Below, piece by piece: positions 11,641 through 23,060 of a DNA stretch of 64,000 nucleotides (within the stretch, counting starts at the first letter, position 1; each line of letters begins with the position of its first letter). A program made the translations under genes and the position numbers. The DNA lies in contig JAZBRS010000023.1 in NCBI GenBank assembly GCA_037176725.1, forward strand, positions 31,305,001 to 31,369,000, in the 5' to 3' direction. This DNA is from Posidonia oceanica (taxonomy: Eukaryota > Streptophyta > Magnoliopsida > Alismatales > Posidoniaceae). The notes under the pieces were generated by a model. The model did not search any database and was not told the DNA's origin. It saw nothing but the letters and a program-made list of their open reading frames with translations.

Positions 11641-11689
11641 AAGACAACACATTTTAGCCAAGTAGTAGAAGTACAAAAAATTTGCTTCC

Positions 11690-12330
11690 AGGAAAGACAT
11701 GAAAGGATGTCAAAGGAGAAATGTAATAGATCAATTAGGGAGTGAATTGTAACTAAACCAAAAGTAAATGTGTAGATAAACAGCCATTGCTTAAGGCTCC
11801 ACGACAGAGGTCATGATGAGATAATTAAAACAACTTAACAAATCATTGATTGAAATACCATGGGAAGATCATGGCCAACAAACAAAGAACAACTATAATT
11901 TTTGAAGTAGAAAGTTTTCTATAAGGTCCAAATCTTAGTCATTGGACATGGATGGACGCAATCATGGACATAACGACCAAATGTTCAAGATCCTTCATTA
12001 TGAATTTTGCAACAATATTGAATCCACAAGCCAAAAACTACAAGAACTACATCTGTATACAATAGACAAAAAAATCAAAATCCATCCAAGAACTACATCT
12101 CTCTACAAGAACTACATCTCTCTATTCCGTATACAACAAACAAAAAAAAAATCAAAATCAAAGATCTAATAAGATAACACATAATCAGAAGAAAGAACAA
12201 CAATCACCAAAGCAACCACTAGGCAGAAGTAAGATCCATCAATCCCCAATAGGCAGAAGCAAGAACAGCAACCATCACCGACCCAAACCAGAACCCAAAC
12301 AATATCAGAACTCTTACAATACCAGAACAA
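11690..12330. other. Non-coding interior of the second Harbinger element
   Basis: Probable leader-intron region of the element. It contains a short direct repeat (AAGAACTACATCTCTCTA twice near 12086-12125) and repeated CCAGAACAATATCAGAACCC-like words near 12290-12345. No coding content was recognised. Confidence 0.4.
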
Positions 12331-12387
12331 TATCAGAACCCAAACAGTATGTCACGACAACTAAAGGTCAAAGGAGATTGCATCACA

Positions 12388-12412
12388 AGAGAGAGAGAGA
12401 GAGAGAGAGAGG
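12388..12412. repeat. GA microsatellite
   Basis: About twelve GA units in the leader of the second Harbinger element. Confidence 0.9.
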
Positions 12413-12435
12413 ACCCTGTTGTTGTTGGACCTTGC

Positions 12436-12660
12436 GTCGACAAGGAGGGGAGGAGGCAGAGGAGGAGGTTGGGGCAGGGATGAGGAGGAGGACGGGGCAA
12501 GGAGGAGGAGGGCGGGGAGGAAGAGGAGGCGGAGGAGGAGGGGAGGAAGAGGAGGCGGAGGAGGTCGGGGCAGGGATGAGGAGGAGGGCAGGGAGGGGAG
12601 GAGGAGGACGGGGTAGGGAGGGGAGGAGGAGGTGGGGTCGCACCTCGCACGAAGAGGAAG
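12436..12660. repeat. GGA-rich low-complexity leader
   Basis: Purine-rich GGAGGA/GGAAGA repeats, the inverse counterpart of the CCTCCT-rich leader at 8605-8745 in the sister element. Long open frames here on both strands are a compositional artefact. Confidence 0.7.
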
Positions 12661-12732
12661 GGAGAGAGGAGATGTTTAGGGATTCCTATGAAATTCCACG
12701 GGAGGAGGTGAGGAAATGAAATCAGTAGGGAT

Positions 12733-12740
12733 TTATATAC
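12733..12740 (-). promoter_or_regulatory. TATA box of the second Harbinger element
   Basis: The minus strand reads TATATAAAT just inside the terminal repeat, mirror to 8511-8520. Confidence 0.5.
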
Positions 12741-12885
12741 TCTGGAAAGTAAAGGAAATGAGTTTCCTTTGAAATCATTTCCAGTCAAGTACACAAACAC
12801 CATTATTTTAGATGGTTAAAGGGAAATAGAATTCCTGTCAAATCATTTCCCATACTTTCTGAGTGCACAACTCCCCCTCCCCTTC

Positions 12886-13290
12886 GTGTCATTTTGATGA
12901 AACTTCATATCATTTTTTGTAATGTGGAAAGTGCATATGTAGGTGCTTACAAGGTATTTCCCATAGACATATAAAATCCTGAACGTTCGTATAATTTCAA
13001 AGGCTAAGATTAACTTTATCCTTTCTCCCCTAACTTCTTTCCCTCTTCCCTTTCTCGCCTCCCCACATTCCTCCTCCTCCTGCCGTCTCCCCACCCTCCT
13101 CCTCACTGCCATCACCTCCCGACCCTCCTCCTGCCGTCACCGCCGCCTCCCTACCCTCCTTCTGCCGTTGCCTCCACTCTCTCCTCCTCCTGCTGTCGCC
13201 TCCCCGCCCCTCTCCACCGCCACCGCCTCCTTCTCCTCTTCTTCCCTTTCGTCGCCTTGCTCTCCTTTTCTTCATTGTTGCTTTCCCACC
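12886..13290. other. Spacer ending in a CCT/CCG-rich tract
   Basis: 12886-13015 is AT-rich and non-coding. 13020-13290 is a pyrimidine-rich tract of CCTCCTCCTGCCGTC-like repeats. The same composition resumes at 45412-45600 on the other side of the nested block, so this tract is the pre-insertion host sequence of hAT-1. Confidence 0.55.
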
Positions 13291-13319
13291 CCTCCAACTA
13301 GACATGTAAAATGAAGGCT

Positions 13320-13440
13320 CGAATGGACCTGGGCCGAGTCGGGCCGAAGTTTTTAACACTCCGGCCCAGCACGGTCCACGGCCCACCATTGGGCCGAGCT
13401 TGGGCCAGGCCGGGCCGGTCTAGGTCGGTCCATTTGGCCT
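13320..13440. repeat. GGGCC-rich subterminal repeats of hAT-1, 3' side
   Basis: Dense GGGCCGAG, GGCCCA and GGCCGGG words in both orientations just inside the terminal repeat. The same words occur inside the other end (45240-45385) and in hAT-2 (43430-43630). Subterminal repeats of this type are normally where hAT transposase binds. Confidence 0.7.
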
Positions 13441-13594
13441 TTTTTTAATTTTAGAAAATTTTTTATTTATTATTAAATAATTGATGTATACATAAAAAAA
13501 CTTAAAAAATATATAAGATATTCAACATTTTTACATTTACAATTTTTACATTATTATAAATTAAAAATTTTACAAAAAAATCTATTCATATTTT

Positions 13595-14461
13595 TTAATC
13601 ATTAGTAGAAGCTCCCGTCCCCGTTGAAGTTGTTGTCTCATCGTCCTCTGATTCGTCGTTTAAATTTAAGTTTTGCAGACGATCAACTGCATCGTACCAA
13701 TCCTTCAAGCACACAGAGGCTTTTACAGATTTTTCAAATAATTTACACCTTCTATCACTTAAAACTCTTTTACCTGCAGAAAATGTAGACTTCGACGCCA
13801 CAGTAGACGTCGGAATCGTTAATAAATCTTTAGCCATTCTAAAAACTATAGGAAATCTAACTGCAGTACTAGACCACCACTTTAATACATCTAAGTTATC
13901 AATTTCAACATCACTAAGAGCAAACTCACATTCTAACTAATTTTCTAATTCATTATTAGTTGTTGATTTTACGTATTTTCCTTTTTTCTTATTTATTGTA
14001 CTACTACTAATTCTACTATTATGTGTTCCTACAAAACTAGATGTATGTGCACTAGAGCTACTTTCACCATAATTTGTAACATATTCTTCAAATAATGCAT
14101 ATAAAGTTTCCTTAATTTTATTATTAAATTCATCTATTTTATCATTTTTATTCATGTTACTAAAAATATCATTTATAAGTACCATACAATTAACTAATCT
14201 ATGCCTAAGATTCATGATTAATGCTAAGCATGTCCACATTGGAGGCACATCCCAATAACTACTATATTTTTCTACCATTACTACAATAATATTTTCAAAT
14301 TTTGAGAAAAATCTATATTGTTGAAAAGTGTTTGTAATATTAAATAAATTAACTAAAACTAGTGAATTAGTAGGATAATATGTAGTAGATAATTGATTAG
14401 TTGCAGTATAAAATGGTTCTAAAAATGTATGAATTATACTAGCATTATGCCAATCTTCATC
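13595..14461 (-). pseudogene. hAT-1 transposase, C-terminal part (hATC dimerisation domain)
   Basis: This is the second half of the transposase, cut from the first half by LTR unit A at 14462. It runs from EPFYTATNQLSTTYYPT through MVEKYSSYWDVPPMW and a serine-rich linker to the conserved hATC block with VLKWWS, FPI.FRMAKDLLTIP, TFSAGKRVLSDRRCKL and ASVCLKDWYDAVD. It ends with an acidic tail and a stop at 13595-13597. There is one internal stop near 13937 (ELEN-stop-LECEF). The hATC domain mediates dimerisation and part of the catalytic core in the nucleus. Relative to hAT-2 the C-terminus is complete here. Confidence 0.85.
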
Positions 14462-15250
14462 TGTGAATGCCTGTCCCCGGAGATCTGGACCGGCGAGGAC
14501 CCGGATAGAGAGAGGTCTTCACGAATAGCAACGTGAAGAGGGAAACAGAAGATAAAGCAAAACGGAGTCGCCACCTAGTCTATTCAATCGGGAGACGAGG
14601 AAAACCAGGGGAAATGCAAGAAAACATGCAAATGAATGCAATGCTATGCAAAATAATTGACTTGTGCTAAGGACAAGGGCAAAATGGTCACTGCGGGCCA
14701 GAGAAAGGGTAAGGACTCCTGTTACACGCGGGGAAGGTGTTAGGCACCCCCGACACGCCCGATGAATCAGTCTTTCAAGGCAAAACTCGCTCGCAATTGC
14801 AGGATTGTCGGTAATACTTGCCTATAACTGTACGCCCAAGGGGCGAGGGATGCTATGCCATGCTATGAATGCTTTACTTGCTCGAAATGTCTAAGTGCCG
14901 TGTATGGGAAATTAAACGTGCAATCTATGTGCTCAGCAGCGCTGCCAGTGTTCCGAACCGGACGGGCCCTGGTTCGTAAGAACTCTAGATAGTAAGCATC
15001 ACTGTCCTAAATGCGATGCAGGCGAGAAATCAAAACGCCGAAGAAAACCATGCAATGCGAATAGCGACATGCGATGGAAAACAAGTACGAGGCGAAAAAT
15101 CACAAGAAAGAAGGCGATGCAAGGCGTAAAACAGGAAATAGGGGTCCGACAGCATGCATAGGTGTCAAGGCATGTACCGAGAGCGAAAAAGTGCGGAAAA
15201 CGATGTTCGAATCGAGAAATCATGCTTGGAAACAGGATGCAACAGATTAA
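14462..15250. other. 3' portion of LTR unit A
   Basis: Non-coding. It contains the word GGAGTCGCCACCTA (inverse of GGTGGCGACTCC) near 14565 and a conserved block around 14705-14765. The inverse of that block is found in unit B near 44495-44550. These shared blocks tie A and B to one LTR family although their last 130-150 bp differ. Confidence 0.6.
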
Positions 15251-15252
15251 AG

Positions 15253-15983
15253 TGTTGGACGCTGGGATCTTCAGCGTCCAACATCTGAAGTCTGGTTTTG
15301 AAAATATGCATGCAAACACTGATAAATAATGATTTAAATGCAATGCAGTAACTGAGGATACACAAATCATGCTACATGAACAAACAAGAAGCTAAAATGC
15401 AGAGAATCAAAACGTCAAGAATCGACAGTAAATCAAACATCGAATAGCAGCGTTATACGCCTAGAATCCTGCGTCCAATGTTGGACACAGGATATCCAGC
15501 GTCCAACGAGCCAAGCCAGATCCAAACAGAAAAAGGGCACTTGAATTAAAATGCATTTAAGAGAAGTAAAGTACAAGATCCAAGGTATGATACTGATGTG
15601 TGTGTACTAATGCATGCTTCAAGTAATATGGTCAGGAAATGATTGATTGCATTGTGTGAGAAAAATAAGCTAAAAGGGAACAGAGGCATTGGACGCTGGG
15701 ATTGGCAGCGTCTTACATTGGACGCTCCATTTCCTATGTCCAACGCCCTGACTCGGATCCAAACAGAAATGCACTTAAGTTGAAATATATTTTAGAAGGA
15801 ATAAAACATGAGATTACAACATAAATGGATGCATGTGTGAGGAATGCATGCACAATGATTCAGACCTCAACAAACATTTTAATCTACTTGGAAGAGAAAG
15901 AAAGCAGCAAATGAGCAACAGAGGCGTTGGACGTTGGTAATGGTAGCGTCCTATGTTGGACGCACCAGCTCCAGCGTCCAACA
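15253..15983. repeat. Array of TTGGACGCTG...CAGCGTCCAA dyads in LTR unit A
   Basis: Four dyad clusters start near 15253, 15479, 15687 and 15924, that is every 208-237 bp. The first is a perfect 12-bp inverted repeat, TGTTGGACGCTG and CAGCGTCCAACA, around a 7-nt spacer. The others are imperfect or double. The intervening sequence of each unit is also loosely repeated (CAGGAAATGATTG, ATGCATG and AACAGA words), so this is a decayed tandem array with the dyad as its best-kept part. Confidence 0.75.
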
Positions 15984-16121
15984 CATCGGGATGCTTCAAA
16001 TCATGCACAAGCAATCAAATCGATTGAAAATCTGAAATTAGCTAGCTAATAAGCAAGAGCATGCAATAACGATCACAACCATGCATTTAACGCAAGAAAT
16101 AGTTGACTGACTTGCTCTACC

Positions 16122-17519
16122 TGATTAGCACATTATTCTTACATGTTTTATGCCTATATTTATCTCTTTTGTTCATAAATAAGATTACTCGAGGTATTTT
16201 ATGCAATTTGTGCAGGAACTTTGGACCTGAAGAGAAAAGAGAAAAAGAAGGAAGAAAAATGATAAAAGACAAAAATAAATGCTAATCCAAGGATACAAGA
16301 AATGCAAATCTGTGCAAGATATCAAATACACTTTTTCCACGTGTGTGAACACGAGGAGGAAGATACTATAACAGAATTAACCAAGTTGGAGCTAATCTTG
16401 GGCCAACTGGCGCCTCCCAGGCGCCTAAGAGCACAATTGATGCCTCCCAGGCGGTCGAAAAAGACCATGTTGACTCGGTCTTTGGCCGTCACATAAATCA
16501 CTTGAAAATATCTTGTAATTGAAATTCAGTTTCCTAATTTGTATCCGGATTTGCCTCCGTGATTACTAAACCCTTGTAAGCCTATAAAAGGGACCATTGT
16601 GTAATCAAGGAGGGCATTATCTTGTACATAATAATCTTCCGCATTAAGCTTAAGCTTTCTTCCTTCATTGTTGTAGAGTTCTTCAAACTTAGTTTTTGTA
16701 ATCAAGCTATTTTATTAATTCAAGTTTATTTTTCTTTATCTTAATTATGTCTTGCTCTTCTCTTTCCCTTTCTTTTATTTCAATGTTTTTCATTATCATG
16801 CTTGGTTAAGTTAGTAGATCTAGGGTTTAGATGAAGTTTATGTATGTTCATATATTGTGATTAAGTTTTCTTTTGTCTTCTCATGCTTAAATGCTATGAT
16901 TATGTAGACTGGATGTATATTACATGGATCATTCATTATTTGATAAACTTTGATAGATTAATATTGATAATATCTTTTTAATCTATTCTTAGGGAAGAAT
17001 AACAGATTATGTAGACTGGATGTATATTACATGGATCATTCATTATTCGATAAACTTTGATAGATTAATATTGATAATATCTTTTTAATCTATTCTTAGG
17101 GAAGAATAACTTGAGGGTTGTGTATATAATCTCAGATCTATCATATATCATTTGATTTAGTTTGTTTTGTGTGATTTTATCTTAGGACTTGATAATCTAT
17201 GGTGCATTGTATATAGGTTATGCTTGTTAAGATAAGAACCATTGAGTAAACTATTTAGATCATTAAGAGAGACAGACAGTGGATTTAATCTTGTATATTG
17301 AATTTTACATAAATTGATTCAAAACCCTAGGTTTGTTTTAATTAATTTGATTACATCTTATATTTGTAGTTCTTAATCATCATCAATCTCAACCCCCCTT
17401 TCAATAACTGATAATTAATTTCTTTGTTTTGAAACTCTATTTTCTGTGGGATCGACTCGTATTTTGCATACGTACTACATATTACACCGTGTACTTGCGG
17501 TTAATTAAAATTCACATCA
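16122..17519 (+). repeat. 5' LTR of element C
   Basis: 1398 bp, from TGATTAGC to CACATCA. It contains a GGCGCC-type dyad at 16408-16425 with a degenerate second copy at 16440-16455, and a local direct duplication of about 120 bp around 16900-17110 that the 3' LTR lacks. Confidence 0.8.
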
Positions 17520-17525
17520 AGTTTT

Positions 17526-17543
17526 TGGCGTCGTTGCCGGGGA
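17526..17543 (+). other. Primer-binding site of element C (tRNA-Asp type)
   Basis: TGGCGTCGTTGCCGGGGA lies 6 nt after the LTR. It differs at one position from TGGCGCCGTTGCCGGGGA, the site complementary to tRNA-Asp that is usual in Athila elements. Confidence 0.75.
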
Positions 17544-18650
17544 ATAATGTTTTTATAATATTGAGTTATTGTTGGTTATTTCTTTCTTTCCGTTTTTATA
17601 AATAAAAAAAAATTATTTCGTTATATCTACCTTGCTGGGATATTTAGTTCGAGATCAGAAGAATCAGGAATAAATTTTCAGAAGATTTCAAGGATTAGGG
17701 GCGCCTCCTAGGCGCCGATCTGCCTTTCTGGCGCCTCCTAGGCATCCAGGTTTGATATTTTCTATGATATGTTAATTTTAGTTATTCCTGATTTTTTCTA
17801 GAATCCTAATTTAGGGTTTAATTATTGTTTCTATTTTTTTTTCTCGTTCACTAATTTAAAAATCAAAAAGCAAATTAAAAATATTTCATGATAAGATAGA
17901 AGCTTGTTTTTAGGACATACATCATATAATTTGCATTTAGAGTAATTTTAATTTCCTGTTATTTTATTTTAGTGATTGCTGGAGGAAAGGTATGTGTTTT
18001 CCTACTTGATTCTTTGCATTTTAGAGTATATAGCTAGTAGGAAGGACAATTTTTTTGAGTATAATTGTTTGTTGCATATCATTTCAAAGTACCTAAGGGC
18101 AAAACCTATAGCACAAGATAAGGTAGGGATTTCATCACCCTTCCTTAGCCTACAAACAACCAACCACATACTGCATTGACCTTGAGTTTAATTTAAAAAT
18201 TGATTAGACATCGGCCCCTAGGATTTCTACCTCGATTAGGAAAGGAAGCTTAATAGAGAATCAAATTTCGAATTTTCTTACCTTTTTGGTGTCTAGGTAA
18301 GTAGTTTACAAGACTATGCCTTAAAATGAAGGTGGTTCTCTAATTAGGTCCGTTGCAAAAGCACGGGGAGCCTCCCATATTCTTCCACTTACCTGACCAA
18401 TTAGGTTAGGGATTTTTGAGATTGATAATCTTGAAAGCCAACTTTAAAGTTAGGAGCTGTCTAGATTTTATGTCAACATTAGGAATAAGATCTGTTTGAC
18501 TTGTGTGATTAGATTAGGCATCTTTCTCCTCTATCTGCAATCTCCTCATCTATTTAGTTCATATTATCTCATTTTTTATTCTTTTCTATTTTTATTGTAT
18601 TTTGTTATTTAAAAAAAAAAGATGAGCCCAAAGAGATAAATATTCATATG
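17544..18650 (+). other. Leader region of element C
   Basis: Non-coding and AT-rich. It contains a second pair of GGCGCC-type dyads at 17700-17746, one copy of a segment that is triplicated in element D (near 17865-17940), and a conserved block near 18080-18500 that also occurs in D at 34060-34530. Confidence 0.55.
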
Positions 18651-18653
18651 TTG

Positions 18654-19522
18654 ATGGAGTATCCAATGAATCAAGTTAGATATGGATTTGAACAATTCAA
18701 TTATGTGGTCCAAAGACCTTGGAATGAGTCAAGTGACCCTTATGCCTCAAATTACAATTTGACTTGGGGTCAATCTGATTTCTTATGGGTCCAAAGATCA
18801 TATGATGAAGGGTCTAGATTCAAGTAAGTCCAATCTCATGACTTTGAACCTTATCCTTATTCAGACCCACAATACAACTCAACCTTTCCTCCTCTAGATT
18901 GGCAGCAAGAAAATGAAATTAGGTTAACAAGTCTAGAAAAGAGCCTAGAAGAGCTAGTGGAAGCAAGCATACAGACCTCTATCAACATAACTGCCAACAC
19001 TCATGCTATAGCTCGTGTAGAAACGCAGTTAGGTTAACTAATCAATGTTATAAAGGAGAGAGAGGAATGGAACTTTCTTGCTCAACATGTGAACTCCCCT
19101 GATCAACTCTGTACTGTCCAAATAATGCCTGAGCTAGAAACCCAAGCCCAAGTAGATGAGCCAACTAAAGAACTAGTTGGCTAGGTAGACCAATTCATTA
19201 CAGAGGTTTCCCTTTCAGGTGATTTTATTGCGAAAAAACCTGAACCTATCATCCTATGTCTCCACCTGAGTCATCATCATTACCATCAGCTATAGGATCA
19301 TTAGAGCTATGTGTCAAGCCACATCATTCAGCTCTAATCGATTATGAATTCAAGCCCTCATTCCATATTAAATTAAATTACATGGGTTTATCCGATCTAA
19401 TTCCATCTCCTTGGAAAATTCATGAAGCCCGATTGAGAAAAGTCCAATGGTGGCTTAAACAGGCCAAAAAGAAATTGCAAAAGTCCGACCGCTTCCTTGG
19501 CCAGATTGAGATTGTGCCCTAG
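18654..19522 (+). pseudogene. Gag-like remnant of element C
   Basis: An ATG at 18654 opens a frame reading QRPWNESSDPYASNYNLTW, which resembles the Gag motif near the C-terminal end of Athila-type Gag (DPYSNTYNPGW). Coiled-coil-like EEL/VEA repeats and an IARVETQLG segment follow. It ends in a block with LELCVKPHHSAL and VQWWLKQAKKK. The frame is broken by several stops, and about 200 bp present in element D are deleted near 19243. The final block is shared with D and does not match any domain I know. Confidence 0.6.
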
Positions 19523-20956
19523 AGATTGATGAGGTCTTAGATTTTCATACACCTCAATTGTGAATATGTATAAAATGTACATAACTTTTCTTTTTTTAGC
19601 AGTAGAAGCACTCCATCTCGAATCAGGTATTATTGTTCTGATTTTAATTGTTTTTCATTAATCATATCAATTGTTGCATACATTGAGGACAATGCATGGT
19701 TTAGGTATGGGGGGAGTCTTCTTTGCGTCTTTTTCATTTTTTTTTAGTTAGAGTTTTTTGTGTGACATTTCATTTAAAAAATAAAAAAAATAAAAAATAA
19801 ATAAAAATAAATAAAGTTTTCTTAGAATTAGAGTTGTATGTACAAAAGTTTTCTTTTCATTTTCTTTAGTTAGAATCTTTTGTGCATCTTTTCTCTAAAA
19901 ATAAAAAATAAAAAAATATATAAAAATAAAAACAAATACAAATTAGGAAATATCCATAATAATTTAGCTAGCTGGGGGTGGATAAGTAACTTTGAGTTGG
20001 AGTTTAACGGTAAAACTGATAGAATAAAATCTCTCAAACCCTAGAGTGGAGACAAACTCTAAAAAATAGTATCATCTGAATTATCCTTAAGCACATGTGT
20101 ACCTTATCTTGCACTTACACTTTAGTCCTTCACTATGGAGAATAAAGGAAGACCTGAAACACCAGAGTATCAAAAGAGAAAAAGAGAAAAAAAAGAGATT
20201 GCTGAAAGTCTAACAATCACTAAGTAACTGGGTAACCGTGTCTCAGGAAGCATTGGATATTCACGTAAAAAGGTGCTTGGAGGACAAAAGCATGGAAAAG
20301 AAAAATCTTGTCTTTGTGGCCTTGGTTACTTGAGTGATTAAGTCCTTAGAGGTGTCTCAACACCTAGTATCCTAAAGCCATCTGGTTAGGGAATCACCGA
20401 CCTAAAGCTCGATAAATAGGTAGCTAAGAAAAAGCCTAAGAAAGTAGGAATAAAGTTCTCTAAATTATTCAAATGAGATGAAAAAAGGTGCTCAAGTTGG
20501 ATTTAAAAATCATTTTAAGGACTATTTTCACAAACACAATGTACATGTGAGTCAAATGTAAAGAAGGATGAAGTGAAAGATAGGAAAGAGTCTCCATGAC
20601 ATGAGGAGGAGAGAGAGATCTTGACTTGAGGTAGAGCTGAAGAATAAAGACTCATGGTATTTTAGAAGCTTTCTAACTTGTTAAAATATTGTGGATAGTG
20701 ATAGTGTAAATAACATTTTTATCTTTCTTTATTTTATTTTTTCCATTTCTTTTGGGATTTTGTGGGTAGATCCGCTGCAAACCCTCATGAGACACCACTC
20801 GTCCACTAGGACAACCTAGGGGTTTAAAGGTTTGTTGCACGTGCTAAGTGTAATCGCGATTCCTGCGAAAGTAAGTTAGGATTTTCTTTATTTTTTCTTT
20901 TTTTTGTTTGAGTCAGTTTTGCTCGAGTACCAGCAAAAGATAGGTATGGAGGTATT
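19523..20956 (+). other. 3' non-coding region and polypurine tract of element C
   Basis: Long A- and T-rich runs (19730-19940) and a conserved non-coding block also present in D (36300-37270). The region ends with the purine-rich AAAAGATAGGTATGGAGG just before the 3' LTR, the probable plus-strand primer. Confidence 0.6.
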
Positions 20957-22246
20957 TGATTAGCACATTATTCATACATGTTTTATGCCCATATTTATCT
21001 CTTTTGTTCATAAATAATATTACTCGAGGTATTTTATGCAATTTGTGCAGGAACTTTGGACCTGAAGAGAAAAGAGAAAAAGAAGGTAGAAAAATGATAA
21101 AAGACAAAAATAAATGCAAATACAAGGATACAAGAAATGCAAATCTGTAGAATATATCAAATACACTTTTTTTCACGTGTGTGAACACAAGGAGGAAGAT
21201 ACTATAACAGAATTAACTAAGTTGGAGCTAATCTCGGGCCAGCTGGTGCCTCTCATGCGCCTAAGAGCACAACTGGCACCTCCCAGGCGACCGGAGAAGA
21301 CCTTGTCGATTCAGTCTTTGGCCGTCACACAAATCACTTGGAAATATCTTGTAATTGAAATTCAGTTTCCTAATTTGTATCCGGATTTGTCTCCGTAATT
21401 ACTAAGCCCTTGTAAGTCTATAAAAGGGAACATTGTGTAATCAAGGGGGCATCATCTTGTACATAATAATCTTCCACATTAGGCTTAAGCTGTCTTCCTT
21501 CATAGTTGTAGAGTTCTTCAAGCTTAGTTTCTGTAATCAAGGTATTTTATTAATTTAAATTAATTTTTCTTTATCTTAATTATGTCTTGCTCTTCTCTTT
21601 CCCTTTCTTTTATTTCAATGTTTTTCATTATCATGCTTGGCTAAGTTAGTAGATCTAGGGTTTAGATGAAGTTTATGTATGTTCATATGTTGTGATTAAG
21701 TTTCTTTTTGTCTTCTCATGCTTAAATGCTATGATTATGTAGACTGGATGTATATTACATGAATAATTCATTATTCGATAAACTTTGATAAATTAATATT
21801 GATAATATCTTTTAATATATGCTTAGGGAAGAATAACTTGGAGGTTGTGTATATAATCTCAGATCTATCATATATCATTTGATTTAGTTTGTTTTGTGTA
21901 ATTTTATCTTAAGACTTGATAATATATGGTGCATTGCATATAAGTTATGCTTATTAGGATAAGAACCATTGAGTAAACTATTTAGATCATTAAGAGAGAC
22001 AGAGAGTGGATTTAATCTTGCATATTGGATTTTACATAAATGGATTCAAAGCCTTAGATTTGTTTTAATTAATTTGATTACATCTTATATTTGTAGTTCT
22101 TAATCATCATCAATCTCAACTCCCATTTCAATAACTGATAATTAATCTCTTTGTTTTGAAACTCTATTCTCTGTGGCATCGACCCGTATTTTGCATACGT
22201 ACTACATATTACACCGTACACTTGCTGTTAATTAAAATTCACATCA
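20957..22246 (+). repeat. 3' LTR of element C
   Basis: 1290 bp, a close copy of 16122-17519 apart from the 120-bp internal duplication and scattered substitutions. The GGCGCC dyads at 21244-21292 are more degenerate here. Confidence 0.8.
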
Positions 22247-22251
22247 CTACC

Positions 22252-23055
22252 CATCTCCTCCCTTTCGCCGCAGGAATTCATGGCTTTTCCGGCTACCAGA
22301 GCGGTCGGAAAGCCATGAAGTCAGACTGTAGAGCCTCACGAGGGTGAGGGAGGAGTGAGGAGCTAAGGAGGAGGATGTGTGTACTTGTAATGTGCGCCGG
22401 AGGCATCTCGGCATCGGTGTGTGCCACCGATTGGAGTCGGCGGACGGTGTGCGCTTGACGAGCTCGGAGAGTGGTCTGGAGGCCAGGGAAATGTGTGGGA
22501 AGCTCCGGTTCACTCTGGGGAACACTCCTGATCGCACAAGGGAGGCTGGAAGGCTCTGGTCTGCTCTCAATTCCCTCTGGATTCTCTCTGAACGTTGTTG
22601 TCGTTGTGAATGGGTTGTGTGGGCTTTTGGTTTTGTTTGGTCAAGCTTGCTGGACTGCTCAGGTGGCAGGGCATGATAGGGGTGTCTTGGCAAGGTGTGG
22701 AGGCATGGAGGGAAGAACGTGGGAGGCTGTCAGTGGCCACAGAAGTCAAACGGAGGTCATGGGCGCACTGGTTCTTGTCATGGTGTGTTGGACGCTTGCC
22801 TGGGTGCGTCCAACATTAGACGCTGGAATGTACAACGTCTAACGTTGGACGCTGGCTTTTGCAGCGTCTTAACACTCCAGAGAGATTTTTGAGGTATTTT
22901 TATGGGATTTTCTCTTAGGTTGGTTTGAAGTTGTTTTGGGCCTAGGGTTAGGTGATGTTTAGGTGTAGGTTTGGAGTCGGGTTCGCCAGACCATAATCCG
23001 AGTAAGCCTTCAGAGGAATTCGTCGATGTTCAATCGTCAAAATGGGGTGTCTACA
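22252..23055 (-). other. 5' portion of LTR unit A
   Basis: Starts on the minus strand with TGTAGACACCCC. The 22250-22780 part is GC-rich and non-coding despite open frames on both strands. Confidence 0.55.
22786..22872. repeat. Dyad cluster in the 5' portion of LTR unit A
   Basis: Three consecutive dyads of the TTGGACGCTG type, including TGTTGGACGCTTGCC...GCGTCCAACA, lie about 85 bp together. They are the same motif family as the array at 15253-15983 on the other side of element C. Confidence 0.75.
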
Positions 23056-23060
23056 TCATC

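Larger units (their letters stand above)
10428..12882 (-). mobile_element. PIF/Harbinger-type element, inverted relative of the 8374-10286 copy
   Basis: On the minus strand this element repeats the plan of its neighbour: terminal repeat, subterminal GGAAATGA words, TATA box, purine/pyrimidine-rich leader, coding remnants and a nearly identical 3' tail. Ends are GGGCTTGTTTGTGCACAAAA at left and an inverted GTGCACTCAGAAAG-type end at right, flanked by TTC on both sides (10425-10427, 12883-12885). It keeps remnants of both Harbinger genes, a Myb/SANT-like ORF1 and the nuclease tail, but no lipase segment. It is probably closer to the ancestral internal structure. Confidence 0.7.
16122..22246 (+). 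mobile_element. Element C: non-autonomous Athila-like LTR retrotransposon, 6.1 kb
   Basis: It has two LTRs (16122-17519 and 20957-22246) with TGATTAGCAC...CACATCA ends, a perfect 5-bp target duplication ctacc (16117-16121 and 22247-22251), and a primer-binding site of the tRNA-Asp type used by Athila elements. The interior has only a decayed Gag-like remnant and long A/T-rich non-coding stretches, with no protease, RT or integrase. It therefore needs proteins from an autonomous relative. Element D is a second copy of the same family. The lineage call rests on the primer site and the Gag remnant. Confidence 0.8.
14462..23055 (-). mobile_element. LTR unit A (solo-LTR-like), interrupted by element C
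   Basis: The minus-strand start TGTAGACACCCCATTTTG and end GGCATTCACA give the TG...CA termini of an LTR. The 5-bp target duplication tcatc lies at 14457-14461 and 23056-23060. Joining across it restores the transposase reading seen in hAT-2. Without the nested element C, the unit is about 2.47 kb (14462-16121 plus 22252-23055). It has no second LTR, primer-binding site next to an LTR, or pol genes, so it is best read as a solo LTR of a large LTR family. A GGTGGCGACTCC word near the 3' end and a block around 14700-14760 are shared with unit B. Open frames in its GC-rich part (22377-22842) show no protein similarity. Confidence 0.7.

Noticed and set aside
12333..12803. Long open frames on both strands in a GGA/TCC tract
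   Set aside because: Low-complexity composition keeps several frames open at once; the products are Pro/Ser or Arg/Gly repeats without domains.
13030..13389. 119-codon Arg/Gly-rich minus-strand frame
   Set aside because: Lies across the hAT-1 border and a CCT-rich tract, so it cannot be a host gene.
15253..15983. Regularly spaced palindromes considered as a CRISPR-like array
   Set aside because: Spacing is over 200 bp, the spacers are themselves repeated, and the array lies in a plant LTR with defined TG...CA ends and target duplication.
22247..22842. Overlapping frames of 99-148 codons in LTR unit A
   Set aside because: They occur on both strands of a GC-rich LTR, have no shared counterpart in unit B and no recognisable motif.
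14462..23055. Unit A considered as a complete LTR retrotransposon with C as its interior
   Set aside because: C has its own LTRs, primer site and ctacc duplication, and unit A shows no second LTR. A solo LTR with a nested element explains all borders.
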